A stretch of 64,000 nt of DNA from Clostridiaceae bacterium (GCA_030530095.1 JAUMVO010000001.1:124001-188000), one strand, 5' to 3'; shown: positions 38,142-48,316, numbered from the stretch's first letter. Program-made: numbers and translations. Notes: generated by a model not told the origin, from the letters alone.

Positions 38142-38171
38142 TTGACAATCAAAGGTTTTCAATGGTAAAAT
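38142..38171 (+). promoter_or_regulatory. str operon (rpsL) promoter
   Basis: TTGACA (38142-38147), 18 bases, TAAAAT (38166-38171). A 9-bp inverted repeat, CAATCAAAG (38146-38154) and CTTTGATTG (38172-38180), straddles the -10 and could be an operator. Confidence 0.75.
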
Positions 38172-38184
38172 CTTTGATTGTGCG

Positions 38185-38236
38185 AGCAAAGGGAATACCC
38201 TTATATACTATTTATATAAAAGGTGTTCTCTTTGCT
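38185..38236 (+). promoter_or_regulatory. rpsL leader hairpin, candidate r-protein site
   Basis: AGCAAAGGGAATACC (38185-38199) pairs with GGTGTTCTCTTTGCT (38222-38236) over 15 bp with two G-U wobbles. The stem continues as TTATATA/TATATAA (38201-38207 and 38213-38219) around CTATT. A smaller TGACA/TGTCA hairpin follows just before the ribosome site. Position suggests translational or transcriptional autoregulation of the str operon. Confidence 0.6.
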
Positions 38237-38278
38237 GACACAAGTTGTCAAAAAATTTATTAACGGAGGTGAAAAAAC

Positions 38279-38701
38279 TTGCCGACATTTAACCAGCTCG
38301 TAAGAAACGGAAGAGAGACATCTGTAAAGAAGTCAAAGGCTCCCGCACTCGGAAAGGGTCTCAACTCGAAGAAGAACGTTATGACAGATAACGCTTCCCC
38401 GCAGAAGAGAGGTGTTTGCACGGTTGTCAAGACCGATACACCTAAGAAGCCTAACTCAGCTCTTCGTAAGCTTGCCAGAGTTCGCCTGACAAACGGAATC
38501 GAGGTTTCTGCCTATATTCCCGGCGTCGGACACAATCTTCAGGAGCACTCTGTTGTCCTGATCAGAGGCGGACGTGTTAAGGATCTTCCCGGTGTGCGTT
38601 ACCACATCATCAGAGGAACACTTGATACTCAGGGCGTTACCGGCAGAATGCAGGCGCGTTCCAAGTACGGTGCCAAGAGACCCAAGGCCGCCAAGAAATA
38701 A
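38279..38701 (+). CDS. rpsL: 30S ribosomal protein S12
   Basis: A 140-residue S12 of the decoding centre, starting with TTG at 38279 (ACGGAGGTG lies about 10 bases upstream). Core motifs [32 protein letters not shown] and [15 protein letters not shown] are intact, with Lys at the positions where streptomycin resistance usually arises. The insert before SPQKRG ([15 protein letters not shown]) matches the longer Firmicutes form. First gene of rpsL-rpsG-fusA-tuf. The TTG start together with the leader hairpin may limit translation. Confidence 0.97.
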   Translation: MPTFNQLVRNGRETSVKKSKAPALGKGLNSKKNVMTDNASPQKRGVCTVVKTDTPKKPNSALRKLARVRLTNGIEVSAYIPGVGHNLQEHSVVLIRGGRVKDLPGVRYHIIRGTLDTQGVTGRMQARSKYGAKRPKAAKK

Positions 38702-38740
38702 GGTTAGTCAGACCTTATAACCAATTAAAGACAGAATCAT

Positions 38741-38786
38741 GCCGATAAGGTGTGTGTATTATATATAGTATGCGCCTTTTTGTCGG
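38741..38786 (+). promoter_or_regulatory. rpsL-rpsG intercistronic hairpin, candidate S7 site
   Basis: GCCGA/TCGGC closes a long stem in which AAGGTGTGTGTATT pairs with AGTATGCGCCTT through several wobbles, with an AT-rich tip. In E. coli S7 represses translation by binding the rpsL-rpsG gap, so the location is suggestive. Its AT-rich tip resembles that of the rpsL leader hairpin. Confidence 0.5.
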
Positions 38787-38843
38787 CACCACGGGTTTTG
38801 TCCGAGTACCTATGATATCATTAATATGAAGGAGGGAAGCGAA

Positions 38844-39314
38844 GTGCCAAGAAGAGGCCAGATCGCAAAACGTGACGTTTTGCCGGATCCGCTTTACAAT
38901 TCAAAGCTTGTAACAAGGCTTATCAACAGCGTTATGCTCGACGGTAAGAAGGGCGTTGCACAGAAAATCGTCTATGATGCTTTCGACATTATCGCTGAGA
39001 AGACAGGCAAGGAGCCGTTGGAGGTATTTGATGCCGCAATGGAGAACGTTATGCCTGTTCTCGAGGTTAAGGCTCGCCGTGTAGGCGGTGCTACCTATCA
39101 GGTTCCCATGGAGGTTCGTCCCGAAAGAAGACAGACTCTGGGCCTGCGCTGGATCACTCTTTACGCTCGTGGCCGTTCGGAAAGAACGATGAAGGAAAGA
39201 CTTGCCAACGAGATTATGGACGCTGTCAACGAGACAGGCGCTGCATTCAAGAAGCGTGAAGAGACCCACAGAATGGCAGAAGCAAACAAGGCTTTTGCAC
39301 ATTTCAGATGGTAA
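38844..39314 (+). CDS. rpsG: 30S ribosomal protein S7
   Basis: A 156-residue S7, the normal bacterial length, which nucleates 30S head assembly. The GTG at 38844 gives the canonical opening [16 protein letters not shown], with GGAGGG 7 bases upstream; the ATG at 38826 is rejected. [21 protein letters not shown] and [15 protein letters not shown] are diagnostic. It follows an unusually long structured gap after rpsL and precedes fusA by 33 bases. Confidence 0.97.
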   Translation: MPRRGQIAKRDVLPDPLYNSKLVTRLINSVMLDGKKGVAQKIVYDAFDIIAEKTGKEPLEVFDAAMENVMPVLEVKARRVGGATYQVPMEVRPERRQTLGLRWITLYARGRSERTMKERLANEIMDAVNETGAAFKKREETHRMAEANKAFAHFRW

Positions 39315-39347
39315 TTTTACCGATTCATTTAATCTTTGGAGGAAAAT

Positions 39348-41429
39348 ATGCCAAGAAAGGTATCTCTTGAAAAAACAAGAAATATTGGTATTATGGCTCA
39401 CATCGACGCCGGTAAAACTACCACTACGGAAAGAATTTTGTTTTACACGGGTGTTAACCACAAGTTAGGTGAAACACACGACGGCGACGCTACCATGGAC
39501 TGGATGGAGCAGGAGCAGGAGAGAGGTATTACCATCACTTCTGCCGCTACCACCTGTTTCTGGAAAGAGCACCGTATCAATATAATCGACACTCCCGGCC
39601 ACGTTGACTTCACCGTTGAGGTACAGCGTTCATTACGCGTGCTTGACGGTTCGGTTACCGTACTTTGCGCCAAGGGCGGTGTTGAGCCCCAGTCAGAGAC
39701 CGTTTGGCGTCAGGCTGATGAGTACAAAGTACCCAGAATGATCTATGTTAACAAGATGGATATTATGGGCGCGGATTTCTACAGAGTTCTCAACATGGTT
39801 GATGAGCGCTTTAAGTGCAATCCTGTACCTATCCAGCTTCCCATCGGCTCTGAAGACACCTTCAGAGGAATAGTTGACCTTGTAGAGATGGACGCTGAGA
39901 TTTATTACGACGATCTCGGCAAGGATGTCCGCCGCGAGCCTATTCCCGATGACATGAAGGAGTTGGCGCAGGAATACCGCACCAAGCTCATTGAGCAGGT
40001 CGTTGAGAACGACGAGGACCTTATGATGGCTTATCTTGAAGAGGGAACGGAGCCTTCCGTTGCCGATATCAAGAGAATCATCCGTAAGGCTACCATTGCC
40101 AACGAAATGGTGCCGATCACCTGCGGTACTTCTTACAGAAACAAGGGCGTTCAGCCCCTTCTCGACGCTATAGTTGACTATATGCCCGCTCCGACGGACG
40201 TTGAGTCAATCAAGGGCGTCAATCCCGATACCGACGAAGAGGAAGTAAGACATTCTTCCGACAGCGAACCGTTCGCGGCTCTTGCGTTCAAGATTGCTAC
40301 GGACCCGTTTGTCGGCAAGCTCTGCTTCTTCAGAGTTTACTCGGGTACATTAAATGCAGGTTCGACCGTTTATAACTCCGTCAAGGACGGCAGAGAGAGA
40401 ATGGGACGAATCCTTCAGATGCACGCTAACCACAGAGAGGACCTTGAAACCGTTTATTCCGGCGACATTGCCGCAGCGGTAGGTCTTAAGAACACCACTA
40501 CCGGTGATACTCTCTGCGACGAGAAGCATCCCATCATCCTTGAGTCGATGAACTTCCCGGATCCTGTTATCCGCGTTGCCATCGAGCCTAAGACTAAGGC
40601 AGGTCAGGAAAAAATGGGTATTGCGCTTCAGAAGCTTGCTGAAGAGGATCCCACCTTCAAGTGCTACACTGACGAGGAAACCGGTCAGACTATTATTGCC
40701 GGTATGGGTGAGCTTCACCTTGAAATTATCGTTGACAGAATGCTTCGTGAATTCAAGGTTGAGGCAAACGTCGGTAAGCCTCAGGTTGCCTACAAGGAAA
40801 CCATCAGAGCTGCCGCCACATCCGATACCAAGTACGCCCGTCAGTCAGGCGGTAAGGGTCAGTACGGTCACGTTAAGATCAACATTGAACCCAATCCCCA
40901 CGGCGGTTACGAGTTCGTCAACAATATTGTCGGCGGTGCAGTTCCCAAGGAATACATTGAGCCCACCAATCAGGGTATTCAGGGCGCAATGCAGACCGGT
41001 GTTCTCGCAGGCTATCCCGTAGTTGACGTTAAGGTAACTCTTTTCGACGGTTCGTACCACGAGGTTGACTCTTCCGAAATGGCGTTCAAGATTGCCGGTT
41101 CTATGGCATTCAAGGATGCTTCCAAGAAGGCAAACCCTGTTATCCTTGAGCCTATTATGAAGGTTGTAGTTATCGTTCCCGAGGAATATATGGGCGACGT
41201 TATCGGCGACCTCAACTCGAGGAGAGGCGATATTCAGGGCTTCGAGGATCGCTCGGGCGTTAAGCAGATTAATGCTCACGTTCCGCTGTCCGAGATGTTC
41301 GGCTACGCCACCGACCTTCGTTCCAAGACACAGGGCAGAGGTCAGTACGTTATGGAGCCCGACGGCTATAAAGAGGTTCCGAAGTCAATTTCTGAGAAAA
41401 TTATCAGCGAAAGATCCAAGAAAGAATGA
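39348..41429 (+). CDS. fusA: Elongation factor G
   Basis: A 693-residue translocase GTPase. G1 [19 protein letters not shown], switch [17 protein letters not shown] and G4 NKMD lie in the G domain; domains II-V follow with [11 protein letters not shown] and GDLNSRRG in the usual places. The ATG at 39348 follows TGGAGGAAAAT; an ATG four codons upstream overlaps that site. Part of the str operon; tuf follows after a gap holding its own promoter. Confidence 0.98.
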   Translation: MPRKVSLEKTRNIGIMAHIDAGKTTTTERILFYTGVNHKLGETHDGDATMDWMEQEQERGITITSAATTCFWKEHRINIIDTPGHVDFTVEVQRSLRVLDGSVTVLCAKGGVEPQSETVWRQADEYKVPRMIYVNKMDIMGADFYRVLNMVDERFKCNPVPIQLPIGSEDTFRGIVDLVEMDAEIYYDDLGKDVRREPIPDDMKELAQEYRTKLIEQVVENDEDLMMAYLEEGTEPSVADIKRIIRKATIANEMVPITCGTSYRNKGVQPLLDAIVDYMPAPTDVESIKGVNPDTDEEEVRHSSDSEPFAALAFKIATDPFVGKLCFFRVYSGTLNAGSTVYNSVKDGRERMGRILQMHANHREDLETVYSGDIAAAVGLKNTTTGDTLCDEKHPIILESMNFPDPVIRVAIEPKTKAGQEKMGIALQKLAEEDPTFKCYTDEETGQTIIAGMGELHLEIIVDRMLREFKVEANVGKPQVAYKETIRAAATSDTKYARQSGGKGQYGHVKINIEPNPHGGYEFVNNIVGGAVPKEYIEPTNQGIQGAMQTGVLAGYPVVDVKVTLFDGSYHEVDSSEMAFKIAGSMAFKDASKKANPVILEPIMKVVVIVPEEYMGDVIGDLNSRRGDIQGFEDRSGVKQINAHVPLSEMFGYATDLRSKTQGRGQYVMEPDGYKEVPKSISEKIISERSKKE

Positions 41430-41446
41430 TAATTTTATAAAAACGC

Positions 41447-41475
41447 TTGATATTTTACTAAGTTTTTGATAGAAT
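41447..41475 (+). promoter_or_regulatory. tuf promoter
   Basis: TTGATA (41447-41452), 17 bases, TAGAAT (41470-41475), in the fusA-tuf gap. It would allow extra EF-Tu expression independent of the str promoter. Confidence 0.75.
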
Positions 41476-41532
41476 ATTTTGCGGCAGATTAATTAAACAA
41501 TTTTTATCCACTGTTTAAGGAGGAAAATTCTA

Positions 41533-42726
41533 ATGGCAAAAGAACATTTTAACCGAACCAAACCCCATGTTAATATCGGTACTATCGGTCACGTTGACCA
41601 CGGTAAGACCACATTAACAGCTGCTATCACCAAGACACTCGCTTCTAAGGGTCAGGCTGACTTCGTTGACTATGCTAACATCGATAAGGCTCCCGAGGAG
41701 AGAGAGCGCGGCATTACAATCAATACTGCTCACGTTGAGTATGAGACTGAAAAGCGTCACTATGCTCACGTTGACTGCCCCGGCCACGCTGACTACATTA
41801 AGAACATGATCACCGGTGCTGCTCAGATGGACGGCGCGATCCTCGTTATCGCTGCTACCGACGGCCCGATGGCACAGACCAAGGAGCACCTTCTTCTTGC
41901 CCGTCAGGTTGGCGTTCCGGCAATCATCGTTTTCCTTAACAAGGTTGACCAGGTTGACGATCCCGAACTCCTTGAGCTCGTTGAGATGGAAGTTCGTGAG
42001 ACTCTTGCTGAGTATGAGTTCGATGAGAACTGCCCGATCATCAAGGGTTCAGCTCTTAAGGCTCTTGAGTCAAACGATCCTAACTCTGATGACGTTAAGT
42101 GCATTTGGGAACTCATGGACGCTGTTGACAGCTATATCCCCACTCCCGACCGTAAGGCTGACCTTCCGTTCCTTATGCCTGTTGAGGACGTTATGACCAT
42201 CACAGGCCGTGGTACGGTTGCTACCGGCAGAGTTGAGCGTGGACAGCTTAAGCTCGGCGAAGAAGTTGAAATCGTTGGTCTTAAGGACGAGAAGTCAAAG
42301 ACAGTTGTTACCGGTATCGAGATGTTCAGAAAGATCCTCGATTACGCTGAGGCAGGCGACAACATCGGCGCACTCCTTCGTGGTGTTGACAGAAAAGGCA
42401 TTGAGCGCGGTCAGGTTCTTTCCAAGCCCGGTTCAATTCATCCTCACACCAAGTTCAGAGGTCAGGTTTACGTTCTTACTAAGGACGAGGGCGGCAGACA
42501 TACTCCGTTCTTCAACAACTATCGTCCCCAGTTCTATTTCAGAACTACAGACGTAACCGGTATCATCACTCTTCCCGCAGGCACTGAGATGTGCATGCCC
42601 GGCGATAACGTAGAGATGGACGTTGAGCTTATCACTCCTATCGCTATCGAGGAAGGCCTTCGTTTCGCTATCCGTGAGGGCGGCAGAACGGTTGGTTCAG
42701 GTGTTGTTATCGCTATCAACGAATAA
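41533..42726 (+). CDS. tuf: Elongation factor Tu
   Basis: A 397-residue EF-Tu. G1 [15 protein letters not shown], switch [26 protein letters not shown]4 NKVD; domains II and III are complete to the usual ending [11 protein letters not shown]. Codon choice is the most biased in the window, as expected for a highly expressed gene. AAGGAGG precedes the ATG. A strong terminator ends the unit. Confidence 0.98.
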   Translation: MAKEHFNRTKPHVNIGTIGHVDHGKTTLTAAITKTLASKGQADFVDYANIDKAPEERERGITINTAHVEYETEKRHYAHVDCPGHADYIKNMITGAAQMDGAILVIAATDGPMAQTKEHLLLARQVGVPAIIVFLNKVDQVDDPELLELVEMEVRETLAEYEFDENCPIIKGSALKALESNDPNSDDVKCIWELMDAVDSYIPTPDRKADLPFLMPVEDVMTITGRGTVATGRVERGQLKLGEEVEIVGLKDEKSKTVVTGIEMFRKILDYAEAGDNIGALLRGVDRKGIERGQVLSKPGSIHPHTKFRGQVYVLTKDEGGRHTPFFNNYRPQFYFRTTDVTGIITLPAGTEMCMPGDNVEMDVELITPIAIEEGLRFAIREGGRTVGSGVVIAINE

Positions 42727-42747
42727 TTAATTCGCTAATAACACTAA

Positions 42748-42780
42748 TAAAAGGACAAGCGCAAGCTTGTCCTTTTTGTT
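42748..42780 (+). terminator. tuf terminator
   Basis: AAAGGACAAGC (42750-42760) pairs with GCTTGTCCTTT (42765-42775) around GCAA, followed by TTTG. Confidence 0.92.
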
Positions 42781-42813
42781 TTACAGGTTTCACCTTCAAC
42801 CGTTATATGCATA

Positions 42814-42843
42814 TAAAAAAGCTCCCGTATGGGAGCTTTTTGG
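42814..42843 (-). terminator. Antiporter gene terminator
   Basis: AAAAAGCTCCC pairs with GGGAGCTTTTT around GTAT (42816-42841), just past the minus-strand antiporter stop. Confidence 0.9.
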
Positions 42844-42857
42844 TTTATTAATGAAAA

Positions 42858-44039
42858 CTACGCCTGCTTCTTTTTCTCCTTTGCATAGAGCGTTTTGAGT
42901 ATTATAGGCGTGAGAATCGACGAGGTTAGAATCAGCAGAATGACGGGCGTGAAATATGACGACGGGATTATTCCGCTCGAAAGACCCTTCTGCGCCACGA
43001 TAAGCGCAACCTCGCCGCGCGTCATCATACCGATACCGATTTTAAGCGAGTCGTTGTTGCTGAATTTGCAGAGCTTCGACATTGTGCCGCAGCCGATGAT
43101 TTTACATACCATAGCGACTATAACGAAGCCGACCGCGAACAAAATAAGCTCAGGCGAAATTTTCTCAAGGTCGGTCTTAAGTCCGATACTCGCGAAGAAA
43201 ATCGGGCCGAAGAGCATATACGAGCTGATGTCCATCTTCTCCGCTATGTAATCCGAATCGTGTATGCTGCAGAGAATAATTCCCGCCACATACGCTCCCG
43301 TTATGTCTGCGATACCGAAAAAGCGCTCCGCGACAAACGCGAGACCGAAGCAGATAGCAAGTCCCATTATCGGAATACGTCTTGTGTGCGGCCACATCTT
43401 GTCCGTAAAGCGGAAAACCTTATAAATGACATAGCCCAATACGAGCGCGAATACGAAGAACAGCACGGTCTTCAATACAACCGTCAGCGGCTTCACCTCG
43501 CCGCCGTTGATACCGATTACAAATGTCAGCACGATAATACCGATAACGTCGTCGATTATAGCGGCACTCATAACGGTAGTGCCGACAACCGTGCCGATTT
43601 TCCCAAGCTCCTTGAGCGTCTGCACCGTGATACTGACGCTCGTCGCGGTCATTATAACGCCGATAAATACCGCCTTGTAAAATTCGGGACTGCCCCACGG
43701 CGAAACGCCGTAGAAAGCGAAGTACAGAAGCGTACCTCCGACGAGCGGAACGAATACGCCTGCGCAGGCAATCAGAAATGCCTTGGCTCCCGTTCTGATG
43801 AGATCCTGCAGATTGGTCTGCAGACCTGCCGAGAACATAAGCAGTACGACTCCTATTTCAGCCATCTGCGTCAGAAAATCGGTTTGCGCCACCCAACCGA
43901 GAAGGCTCGGCCCGAGCACAACGCCCGCGAGAATTTCGCCGACGACCTGAGGCGCTTTGAGTTTACGCGCTATAATGCCGAACAGCTTGGCTGTGATTAC
44001 TATTATACAAAGACTTTTGAATATGGAGTAAGTTTCCAT
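42858..44039 (-). CDS. Monovalent cation:proton antiporter (CPA2/KefB type)
   Basis: A 393-residue integral membrane antiporter with about 12 hydrophobic segments and a basic end (KEKKKQA). The CPA2 core is visible: LKAPQVVGEILAGVVLGPSLLG near residues 27-48, TATSVSITVQTL, a conserved AIIDDVIGI acidic pair in the transport core, and MMTRGEVALIVAQKGL. There is no RCK/TrkA_N domain, so it is a short form. Na+/H+ or K+/H+ exchange across the cytoplasmic membrane is expected; the ion cannot be read from sequence. AGAAAGGAAGG precedes the ATG. Confidence 0.9.
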   Translation of the reverse strand: METYSIFKSLCIIVITAKLFGIIARKLKAPQVVGEILAGVVLGPSLLGWVAQTDFLTQMAEIGVVLLMFSAGLQTNLQDLIRTGAKAFLIACAGVFVPLVGGTLLYFAFYGVSPWGSPEFYKAVFIGVIMTATSVSITVQTLKELGKIGTVVGTTVMSAAIIDDVIGIIVLTFVIGINGGEVKPLTVVLKTVLFFVFALVLGYVIYKVFRFTDKMWPHTRRIPIMGLAICFGLAFVAERFFGIADITGAYVAGIILCSIHDSDYIAEKMDISSYMLFGPIFFASIGLKTDLEKISPELILFAVGFVIVAMVCKIIGCGTMSKLCKFSNNDSLKIGIGMMTRGEVALIVAQKGLSSGIIPSSYFTPVILLILTSSILTPIILKTLYAKEKKKQA

Positions 44040-44150
44040 GAATACATTTCCTTCTTTCCTGAAGCCTTATGTATTGTATCACAATATATATTTTTTTCAA
44101 GTAAAATTTGTTATATAAAAATAACTCTTTTATTAACGGAATTTGTGCTG

Positions 44151-44156
44151 TATAAT
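44151..44156 (+). promoter_or_regulatory. Candidate -10 of the dehydrogenase operon
   Basis: TATAAT lies 30 bases before the first start codon of the four-gene operon; the -35 is weak (TTTTAT). Confidence 0.5.
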
Positions 44157-44185
44157 GAAAGCATAAATGTTAAGGAGCGTTGAAC

Positions 44186-45391
44186 GTGAAAACGAATGCA
44201 ACCTACTTCGTAAACGACGAAAAAGAGCCGTTGAGATACGGAGAAATCAATCTGATAAATCCTCCGCGTCAGCGGCTTCGCGGCGAGCAGGCGAAAGAGG
44301 GCGTTGAGGCAATACCCGTGTTTTGCGGCTTCTGCGGAACGGACTTTGAGCTTATGAAAATGGGCTCACGCTCAGAGCTTGACGCCAAGTTCCCCGAAGG
44401 TGAAAAGAGACTTATCAACGGTCACGAGGGCGTGGTTTACGTACCCTCGGAAAAGCGTTTTGCCATTGTGCTTATCCGCGGCGGCGACAGTGTCGATCCG
44501 ACACGTTTTACCGAGGATGAAAGCTATTTTGAATACGGCTGCGACGGCGCAGACGGACTTTTCAGTGATAAGAATTACTTCCATCCCGATATGCTTCTGC
44601 ATATTCCCGCCGAATACGAAAAGCTTGATAAGCTGCCGCTTTCGGTGGCGAAAAGGCTTGTGTTCAGCGACCCGTATGCCTGCGCTATTTTCCAGCATGA
44701 GAGAATGTGCGACATAGGTTCGGCACAGAATTTTCGCGTAATTATGGCGCGCGATAAGTGCGACGAGCAGACCGCGAGAAAGACAGCCGAAAACGAAACG
44801 TTTAAGAATACCGTTATTTACGGCTTAGGCACGACGGGACTGTTTATCGGCGACCGGATACGCCGTAATCATCCCGACGCGAGGATTCTTTTTGTCGCGC
44901 GAAGCGATGAAAACTCGGAAAAAGCGGTTTTTGCAAAAGATACAGTCAGCGCGGACTATATTAGTGTTGCAGGACTTGATGAAAAGGAAATTGCCGGGAA
45001 GATTAAGAATTTCTTCGGCTCAACTGCAAGCGTATTTGTCGGCACGAGCGGCAACGAGGTCGAATCAAGAATTGCGTTTGAATACGGCGTGCTCGGCTGC
45101 AACGGAATTTACGACAGCTTTTCCTTAGGTCCGAAGGTCAACTTTGATACGATGCCTTTCGGCTTCAGAAACCACGTGATTCTCTCGTCGATAAACTTCA
45201 CTCAGAAGCATATGCAGACCGCTATTGAGATACTTTGTCAGAGCAGATTTGACGAGCTCGTGCGTCTTATCGATAAGGACGAGTTTATCACAAATCCGAT
45301 TGACGCTTACGTAAACAAAATCTATTCCAAGGCCGCACCGCTGAAAACGGCAGTTATCTGGAACGAAAAATACATTGATAAGGACAGATAA
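44186..45391 (+). CDS. MDR-family dehydrogenase, glucose-dehydrogenase-like
   Basis: A 401-residue medium-chain dehydrogenase. The catalytic zinc site begins FCGFCGTDFELMK and NGHEGVV; the NAD(P) site is VIYGLGTTGLFIGDRI. The layout and C-terminal half fit the archaeal/bacterial glucose dehydrogenase branch, which accepts various sugars; the four-Cys structural zinc loop is not seen. The GTG at 44186 has AAGGAG 8 bases upstream and is preferred to the TTG at 44180. First of four genes with a second MDR enzyme, an amidohydrolase and a Gfo/Idh oxidoreductase, suggesting a sugar or cyclitol oxidation route. Confidence 0.75.
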   Translation: MKTNATYFVNDEKEPLRYGEINLINPPRQRLRGEQAKEGVEAIPVFCGFCGTDFELMKMGSRSELDAKFPEGEKRLINGHEGVVYVPSEKRFAIVLIRGGDSVDPTRFTEDESYFEYGCDGADGLFSDKNYFHPDMLLHIPAEYEKLDKLPLSVAKRLVFSDPYACAIFQHERMCDIGSAQNFRVIMARDKCDEQTARKTAENETFKNTVIYGLGTTGLFIGDRIRRNHPDARILFVARSDENSEKAVFAKDTVSADYISVAGLDEKEIAGKIKNFFGSTASVFVGTSGNEVESRIAFEYGVLGCNGIYDSFSLGPKVNFDTMPFGFRNHVILSSINFTQKHMQTAIEILCQSRFDELVRLIDKDEFITNPIDAYVNKIYSKAAPLKTAVIWNEKYIDKDR

Positions 45392-45393
45392 AT

Positions 45394-46419
45394 ATGAAGG
45401 CAATTCAGATTACAAAACCTTATGAAATAGGAATAATTGAAAAGGAAATGCCCGTCGCAAAGGAAGGCGAAGCACTTTTAAGAGTGCTTTACTGCGGTAT
45501 CTGCGGCGCGGACGTGGCTTCGTTTACGGGTAATCAGCCCTTCACGACATACCCGCGCATTCCCGGTCACGAATTCTCGGCGCAGATAGTCAGCGTACCC
45601 GAAAATGATAAGGGCTTCAAGGCGGGAGACATAATCACCTGCAACCCGTATTTCAACTGCGGTGAGTGCTATGCCTGCAAGCGCGGTATAGTCAACGCCT
45701 GCAACGATAATCAGACCATGGGCGTTCAGCGTGACGGCAGCTTTCAGGAATATATCGCCATGCCCGTCGAAAGGCTGATTGACGGCAGGGGACTTGACGG
45801 AAAACAGCTGGCTCTCATTGAGCCGTTCTCGATAAGCGCTCACGCTCTTTCGAGAGCTGAGATAAAAAAAGGCGACAACCTGCTGATTATGGGCGCGGGA
45901 CCTATCGGTCTGTTTGCACTTTTAAGGGCCAAATCAATGGGCGCAAGAGTTGCGATTGCCGACCTGCTTGAAAGCAGACTTAACCTCGCAAAAGAGTACG
46001 GCGCAGATATGATAATAAACAGTAAAACCGACGATTTCTCTGTAAAGTGTAAAGACTTTACAGATGGTCAGGGCTTTGATGTATGCGTTGAAGCCTGCGG
46101 TGCGCCCGAAACCTTCCTTGCCTGCATAGACGAGGCTGCGCACGGCGCCAATATCATACTTATCGGCAACGGAAAGAGAGAGACAACCTTCGTTCATTCG
46201 ATAATACTCAAGAAGGAATTAAACATTTTCGGAAGCCGTAACGCCTTCACCCGCGACTTTGAAACTCTTATTGACCTTGTAGCTTCGGGCGCGGTTGACG
46301 TGACAAAAATGATAACCGACGTGTATGATTTTGAAAACGCCGCTGCGGCGTTTGACTCGCTTGTTAATAACGACGGTTCGATTAACAAATTACTTATTAA
46401 GTTTTCGGATGCCGGATAA
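45394..46419 (+). CDS. Zinc-dependent MDR alcohol/polyol dehydrogenase
   Basis: A 341-residue zinc dehydrogenase of the sorbitol/threonine-dehydrogenase type. Catalytic zinc: CGICGADV and PGHEFSA; structural zinc loop CGECYACKRGIVNAC complete with four Cys; Rossmann motif GAGPIGLFALL near residue 168. It begins 2 bases after the previous stop, so the two MDR enzymes are coupled. A polyol or sugar-acid substrate fits the operon; the exact one is unknown. Confidence 0.87.
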   Translation: MKAIQITKPYEIGIIEKEMPVAKEGEALLRVLYCGICGADVASFTGNQPFTTYPRIPGHEFSAQIVSVPENDKGFKAGDIITCNPYFNCGECYACKRGIVNACNDNQTMGVQRDGSFQEYIAMPVERLIDGRGLDGKQLALIEPFSISAHALSRAEIKKGDNLLIMGAGPIGLFALLRAKSMGARVAIADLLESRLNLAKEYGADMIINSKTDDFSVKCKDFTDGQGFDVCVEACGAPETFLACIDEAAHGANIILIGNGKRETTFVHSIILKKELNIFGSRNAFTRDFETLIDLVASGAVDVTKMITDVYDFENAAAAFDSLVNNDGSINKLLIKFSDAG

Positions 46420-46440
46420 AATCAAGGACGGTGTTACGTT

Positions 46441-47313
46441 GTGATTATAATTGACGCTCACACTCATCTGTGGAAAAAGCAGGACGGCCGCTGTCAGAGC
46501 GGCCCCGTGAAATCTCTTGAAAACGGAAGAAGCAACTTCGGCGGCGAGGTCCGTCAGATGATGCCGCCGTATATGCTGGACGGCGAAAACAACGTCGAAA
46601 TGCTGATTTCGAATATGGATTATGCCTGTGTCAGCGGCGCCGTAATGACTCAGGAGGTGCTTGACGGCAATCAGGACGAATACCTGCTTGAAGCAAAGGC
46701 AAAGTTCCCCGAACGCATTAAAATCTGCTCTCTTTACGACGAGGGTATGCCCTATACTCTCGACGGCTTCGACGGGATAAAGCTTTGTGCCTGCAAGCTC
46801 TGTCAGCAGGATCTGACTAAGCATTTTGAAGTCTTTAAGGCGGCAAATGACGCGGGCAAATTCGTTTCAATCGACCTTGCCGACGGCGATAAGCAGACCG
46901 CTTCCTTGCGCGAAATAATCGGACAGCTGCCCGATCTGAGAATAGCTATCGGTCACTTCGGCATGGTGACTACTGACGGATGGACCGAGCAGATAAAGCT
47001 CGCGCGCAGCAAGAATGTTTTCGTCGAATCGGGCGGTATAACCTGGCTGTTCAATTCGGAGTTTTATCCCTATCCCTCGGCAGTCAGGGCCATAAACGAA
47101 GCGGCTGATATCTGCGGCTTCGATAAGCTTATGTGGGGCAGCGACTACCCGAGAACAATGGTCGAAATAACCTATAAAATGAGCTTTGATTTTGTGCTGA
47201 AAACAAACGAAATCAGCGAAGCGGACAAGCTGAAATTTCTCGGCGCAAACGCCGTTAAATTCTACGGCTTTGACAATGTAAAAGAAATAAAACCGATTAA
47301 GAATATGCTGTAA
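46441..47313 (+). CDS. Amidohydrolase-2 family TIM-barrel metalloenzyme
   Basis: A 290-residue protein of the amidohydrolase 2 family (PF04909). Metal ligands read DAHTHLW at the N-terminus, IGHFG in the middle and GSDYPR near residue 237. Members hydrolyse lactones or decarboxylate; a sugar-lactonase step would fit with two dehydrogenases upstream (inference). It starts with GTG 21 bases after the second MDR gene; the ribosome site (AAGGACGG) is weakly spaced. Confidence 0.82.
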   Translation: MIIIDAHTHLWKKQDGRCQSGPVKSLENGRSNFGGEVRQMMPPYMLDGENNVEMLISNMDYACVSGAVMTQEVLDGNQDEYLLEAKAKFPERIKICSLYDEGMPYTLDGFDGIKLCACKLCQQDLTKHFEVFKAANDAGKFVSIDLADGDKQTASLREIIGQLPDLRIAIGHFGMVTTDGWTEQIKLARSKNVFVESGGITWLFNSEFYPYPSAVRAINEAADICGFDKLMWGSDYPRTMVEITYKMSFDFVLKTNEISEADKLKFLGANAVKFYGFDNVKEIKPIKNML

Positions 47314-47359
47314 AAAGGAATAAGAAAAAACAAAACGGAAGCATTTCAGGAGGAGCGCT

Positions 47360-48316
47360 ATGGGCGATTTCAGATGGGCTTACGTCGGCAGCGGCAATAT
47401 TGCAAAGGCTACCGCACGAAGCATTACCAAAGGCAGCCACCGCATCACCGCAGTTTATTCCAGAAACTATGAAAAGGCAAAGGCTTTCGCTTCGAAGTAC
47501 AAGGCGGACGTTTTTGAAAGCTTCGACAGTATGCTTGAAAACGGAAACTTTGACGGTGTGTATATCGCAACGCCTCACACCTCGCATCTTGATTATTCGG
47601 TTAAGGCTATGAAGGCGGGCTTCCCTGTACTCTGCGAAAAGCCCGTTGGAGTCAGTGTTGCCGAGGTTGACACCTTGATTAAAACTGCCAAAGAGAACAA
47701 CGTCTATTTCTGCGAGGCTATGTGGACCTGGTTTTCCGACGTGGCGCTGACGGTGAAGAAATGGGTTTCTCAGAACAGTCTGGGCGAGATTAAGAGCGTT
47801 CATATCGACTATTCATTCCCCGGACTTATGATGAGCAAGAACTCGCGTGTTCTCACGCCCGAGACTGCGGGCGGCGCGCTTCTGGACGTCGGTATTTACC
47901 CGATTACATATTGCTACAATCTGTTCGGTTATCCAGAAACGGTAAGCTGCAAGGGCACTATTCAGAACGGTATCGACGTTGCTGAAACCGTTGTGCTCGG
48001 CTATGGCAGTTTTGACTGTACGCTTGAAATGTCACTCTCGAAGCTTAAAGAGGGCTTGACTGTAACCGGCAGTGACGGTGAGATAAATATGCCGTTTTTC
48101 CACGTTGCAGGAAAGGCAAAAATGAAATCCAAACGCGGTAATAAAACCTTCAGGGGCAAAACGGACTACCTGACCGAATTTACCCGTGTCGCCGAGGAGA
48201 TAAGAAGCGGCAAAACCGAGTCGGATTTCATTCCGTATAACGCGACGCGCGACTGTATGCGTATTATGGACGAGTGCCGAAAGCAAATGAACCTCGTCTA
48301 TCCGTTTGAAAAGTAG
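47360..48316 (+). CDS. Gfo/Idh/MocA-family oxidoreductase
   Basis: A 318-residue NAD(P)-dependent oxidoreductase of sugars or cyclitols. The Rossmann opening is WAYVGSGNIAKATARSI, the signature lysine is in LCEKPVGVS near residue 95, and the substrate region has GGALLDVGIYPITY with the typical D-x3-Y. AGGAGGAGCGCT precedes the ATG. Fourth and last gene of the operon; a hairpin follows. Confidence 0.9.
   Translation: MGDFRWAYVGSGNIAKATARSITKGSHRITAVYSRNYEKAKAFASKYKADVFESFDSMLENGNFDGVYIATPHTSHLDYSVKAMKAGFPVLCEKPVGVSVAEVDTLIKTAKENNVYFCEAMWTWFSDVALTVKKWVSQNSLGEIKSVHIDYSFPGLMMSKNSRVLTPETAGGALLDVGIYPITYCYNLFGYPETVSCKGTIQNGIDVAETVVLGYGSFDCTLEMSLSKLKEGLTVTGSDGEINMPFFHVAGKAKMKSKRGNKTFRGKTDYLTEFTRVAEEIRSGKTESDFIPYNATRDCMRIMDECRKQMNLVYPFEK

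Noticed and set aside
38702-38843. rpsG start at 38826 (ATG)
   Set aside because: It would place the GGAGGG ribosome site inside the gene; the GTG at 38844 gives the canonical S7 N-terminus and 156 residues.
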